Shown here piece after piece: positions 62,410-64,000 of a stretch of 64,000 nucleotides of DNA (its first letter is position 1; every line of letters begins with the position of its first letter). Both the position numbers and the translations under genes were made by a program. The stretch is from Azophilus sp965214305 (GTDB taxonomy: Bacteria > Pseudomonadota > Gammaproteobacteria > Pseudomonadales > Azotimanducaceae). The notes under the pieces are model-generated. The model was not told where the DNA came from, did no database searches, and worked only from the letters and a program-made list of their open reading frames with translations. The DNA is taken from positions 1,116,001-1,180,000 of the forward strand of contig OZ243949.1 in NCBI GenBank assembly GCA_965214305.1, written 5' to 3'.

Positions 62410-62435
62410 TTGATCTGAGCGCGCTAGCCTGAATC

Positions 62436-62466
62436 AAAATACTAATTTGACATTAATTAGTATTTT
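62436..62466. promoter_or_regulatory. Palindromic operator 2
   Basis: Perfect 12-base arms AAAATACTAATT and AATTAGTATTTT around 7 bases, upstream of the intact fic. Its centre is 50 bp from the centre of operator 3. Confidence 0.75.
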
Positions 62467-62488
62467 ATTTACATTGGGCGCCACGAGT

Positions 62489-62511
62489 TACTAATTTGAT
62501 ATGAATTAGTA
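62489..62511. promoter_or_regulatory. Palindromic operator 3
   Basis: Perfect 8-base arms TACTAATT and AATTAGTA around 7 bases, 45 bases before the fic ATG. It lies where a repressor would block transcription. Confidence 0.75.
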
Positions 62512-62555
62512 GCAAATTGATATTTGGCTTGCCTTCCAGTCTAGGTTTATTCTCA

Positions 62556-63896
62556 ATGAAGCTGCCTTCTCCGCTGCCTTCCCTGAGCGGCTTGGATTCC
62601 CATGAGCAGGTAAGGAAAATCCTGAATCTGGTCTCATCCGGAGTGGGAAATATCCCGAATGACCGATATGCGCATTGGTCAAAACTGAAGCACATGCAGC
62701 CACCTGAGGGGATATCCAATGAAGAATGGTGGCTGGCAATAAAGTTCGCAAGGGCTTCGATAAGACACGAGCTTCCGCTTGTTGACAAGAACGGATATCG
62801 ATTTTCGTTCAGCGACTCAGGGTATCTGAATCGGATGCTTCACCAGATCGACCGCGATGCCAGCGGTCGTATCGAATTGCCGGTCGACGTTGTGAATCCG
62901 CAATCGCGGAATCGCTACCTAGTGAGCTCGCTGATCGAAGAAGCGATTACCTCAAGTCAACTGGAGGGTGCTGCCACAACCCGCCGCGTCGCCAAGGAGA
63001 TGTTGCGAACCGGTCGCAAACCGCAGACCAAAAGCGAAAGGATGATTGCCAACAATTACCGCGCCATGGAGTTCCTCCGAGAACTCGGCGGGGACAGTTT
63101 ATCCATGTCCTTGCTGCTGGAGCTGCAGAGCATCCTCGTCGAGGGCACGACGAACGATGCGGGCATTGCGGGACGGTTCAGGCAAGCCGAGGATGAGGTG
63201 CTTGTTATCGACAGCCGGGACAACGAGGTGCTGCATATTCCGCCCAATGCCGCCCATCTCGAAGAACGTCTGAATAACCTTTTCCGTTTTGCCAATCATA
63301 CGGACGACGCCTCGTTCATTCATCCTGTGATTAAGGCCGTGCTCCTGCACTTCATGATCGGTTACGAGCACCCGTTTGTTGACGGCAACGGGCGGACCGC
63401 TCGCGCTCTTTTCTACTGGGCCATGGCGCGCGCCGGGTACTGGATGGCGGAGTACCTTTCAATCTCGACCATTATTCGCAAAGCGCCAGCGCAGTACGCG
63501 AGGTCGTATATTTTTTCGGAAACCGATGACAATGACGCCACCTATTTCATTGACTACAACCTTCGCGTCATTCTTGGCGCGATTGAGCGGCTCCACAAGT
63601 ACCTGGCGCGAAAATCAAAAGAAATTTCCGAGGTTCAGCGCCTTCTTGCCGGATCGGCGCTGACAACCATTCTTAACCACCGACAGATGGCGCTATTGAT
63701 TTCCGCGCGAAAGCAACCCGATCAGCTATATACGATCCGCAGCCACCGGACTTCACACAACGTAACCTATCAAACGGCTCGAACCGATCTGCTTAAGCTC
63801 GCTGACCTCGGTTTGCTGCAAATGACCAAACGCGGTCGCTCATTTATCTTCCGTCCGGCGGAAAATACCGAAGAGCGACTGCAGCACCTGGGCTAA
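62556..63896 (+). CDS. Fic/DOC family AMP-transferase with built-in inhibitory helix
   Basis: A 446-residue Fic protein. The N-terminal inhibitory helix motif SxxxEG is in 'IEEAITSSQLEGAATTRR' (class II). The catalytic loop 'HPFVDGNGRTARAL' is canonical, so the enzyme should transfer AMP (or a related group) to target hydroxyls once the inhibitory glutamate moves. The C-terminal 100 residues form a probable winged helix ('VTYQTARTDLLKLADLGLLQ'). The ATG at 62556 is preferred over an upstream TTG. The winged helix and the palindromes upstream suggest it represses its own promoter. Confidence 0.93.
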   Translation: MKLPSPLPSLSGLDSHEQVRKILNLVSSGVGNIPNDRYAHWSKLKHMQPPEGISNEEWWLAIKFARASIRHELPLVDKNGYRFSFSDSGYLNRMLHQIDRDASGRIELPVDVVNPQSRNRYLVSSLIEEAITSSQLEGAATTRRVAKEMLRTGRKPQTKSERMIANNYRAMEFLRELGGDSLSMSLLLELQSILVEGTTNDAGIAGRFRQAEDEVLVIDSRDNEVLHIPPNAAHLEERLNNLFRFANHTDDASFIHPVIKAVLLHFMIGYEHPFVDGNGRTARALFYWAMARAGYWMAEYLSISTIIRKAPAQYARSYIFSETDDNDATYFIDYNLRVILGAIERLHKYLARKSKEISEVQRLLAGSALTTILNHRQMALLISARKQPDQLYTIRSHRTSHNVTYQTARTDLLKLADLGLLQMTKRGRSFIFRPAENTEERLQHLG

Positions 63897-63933
63897 TCCT
63901 GAATTGCCTTATCCTCTCCATGTCCATTGACCA

Positions 63934-64000
63934 CCATTCCCAAAACCGCTAAATTTCGCTCCATGGAATGGGATCCTTGATGCCGTATCGGCGGGAGGCG
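63934..64000. repeat. Direct repeat flanking the fic islet, copy 2, with the start of an ORF
   Basis: It matches 60159-60226. An ATG at 63968 opens a frame 'MGSLMPYRREA' that runs off the window, equivalent to 'MESLLPYRREAKR' in copy 1. The conserved peptide suggests this is the 5' end of a real gene, perhaps the one truncated in copy 1. Confidence 0.65.

Overview
The window looks like a gammaproteobacterial chromosome of moderately high G+C. Support comes from a DUF1820 gene, the miaB-phoH-ybeY and leuS-lptE-holA gene blocks, and a large TonB receptor of the 'EEVIVTAQR' type. I cannot place it at genus level. Degraded insertion sequences, palindromic repeats, pseudogenes and a large CRISPR locus suggest an environmental or host-associated lineage with a busy mobilome.

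Layout. 1-7.5 kb: the 3' end of a peptide ABC transporter ATPase gene (+), a TonB-dependent receptor, and an operon cobS-cobT-NUDIX (all -). 7.5-10.3 kb: accessory debris, namely a decayed transposase, a frameshifted AbiEii-like nucleotidyltransferase gene with a partner ORF, and a possible small antitoxin-like ORF. 10.4-30.7 kb: a type III-B (Cmr) CRISPR-Cas locus read entirely on the minus strand. From its upstream end the order is a Csx1/TIGR02221 CARF-HEPN RNase, cas6, an NE0113/ring-nuclease-like CARF protein, cmr1, cmr2 (cas10), cmr3, cmr4, cmr5, cmr6, a broken MNT/Card1 fusion, cas2-cas1-cas1-cas2, and a 51-repeat array. 31-38.4 kb: housekeeping genes holA, lptE, leuS, ybeY, phoH, miaB (-). 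38.8-43 kb: a plus-strand set with DUF1820, a ferredoxin-reductase-like flavoprotein, a bacterial CULT (cereblon-type) protein, a HAD dehalogenase, a 6-pyruvoyl-tetrahydropterin-synthase homologue and an SDR. 43.4-55.9 kb (-): queuosine precursor transporter, LLM flavin monooxygenase, secreted S1/P1-like protein, DegP, tRNA-Gly, HIT protein, a form-II-type CoxMLSG molybdenum hydroxylase operon, and split proton-translocating transhydrogenase pntB-pntAB-pntAA. 56.3-60 kb (+): a TRAP transporter and purN. 60-64 kb: a defence-like islet with a truncated adenine methylase, a LysM-NERD protein, a duplicated and decayed fic 5' end, three palindromic operators and an intact Fic gene, bracketed by direct repeats.

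The most unusual part is the CRISPR locus. It carries two complete cas1-cas2 pairs in one translationally coupled run. The second Cas1 is short and I cannot find its catalytic histidine. Many spacers hold perfect hairpins, some closed by GAAA loops. The effector side has been damaged twice: an ISNCY/IS1202-type element sits in cmr6 with an 18-bp target duplication, and a deletion fused the front of an MNT nucleotidyltransferase gene to the back of a Card1-like CARF nuclease gene. The GGDD palm of Cas10 and the CARF-HEPN RNase look intact, so cyclic-oligoadenylate signalling genes survive beside a broken Cmr6.

A second theme is repeats that enter genes. A 45-bp tandem unit lies in frame inside ybeY and at the 5' end of degP, read in two different frames. 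A 31-bp-arm palindrome supplies the last codons of the tetrahydropterin-synthase homologue.
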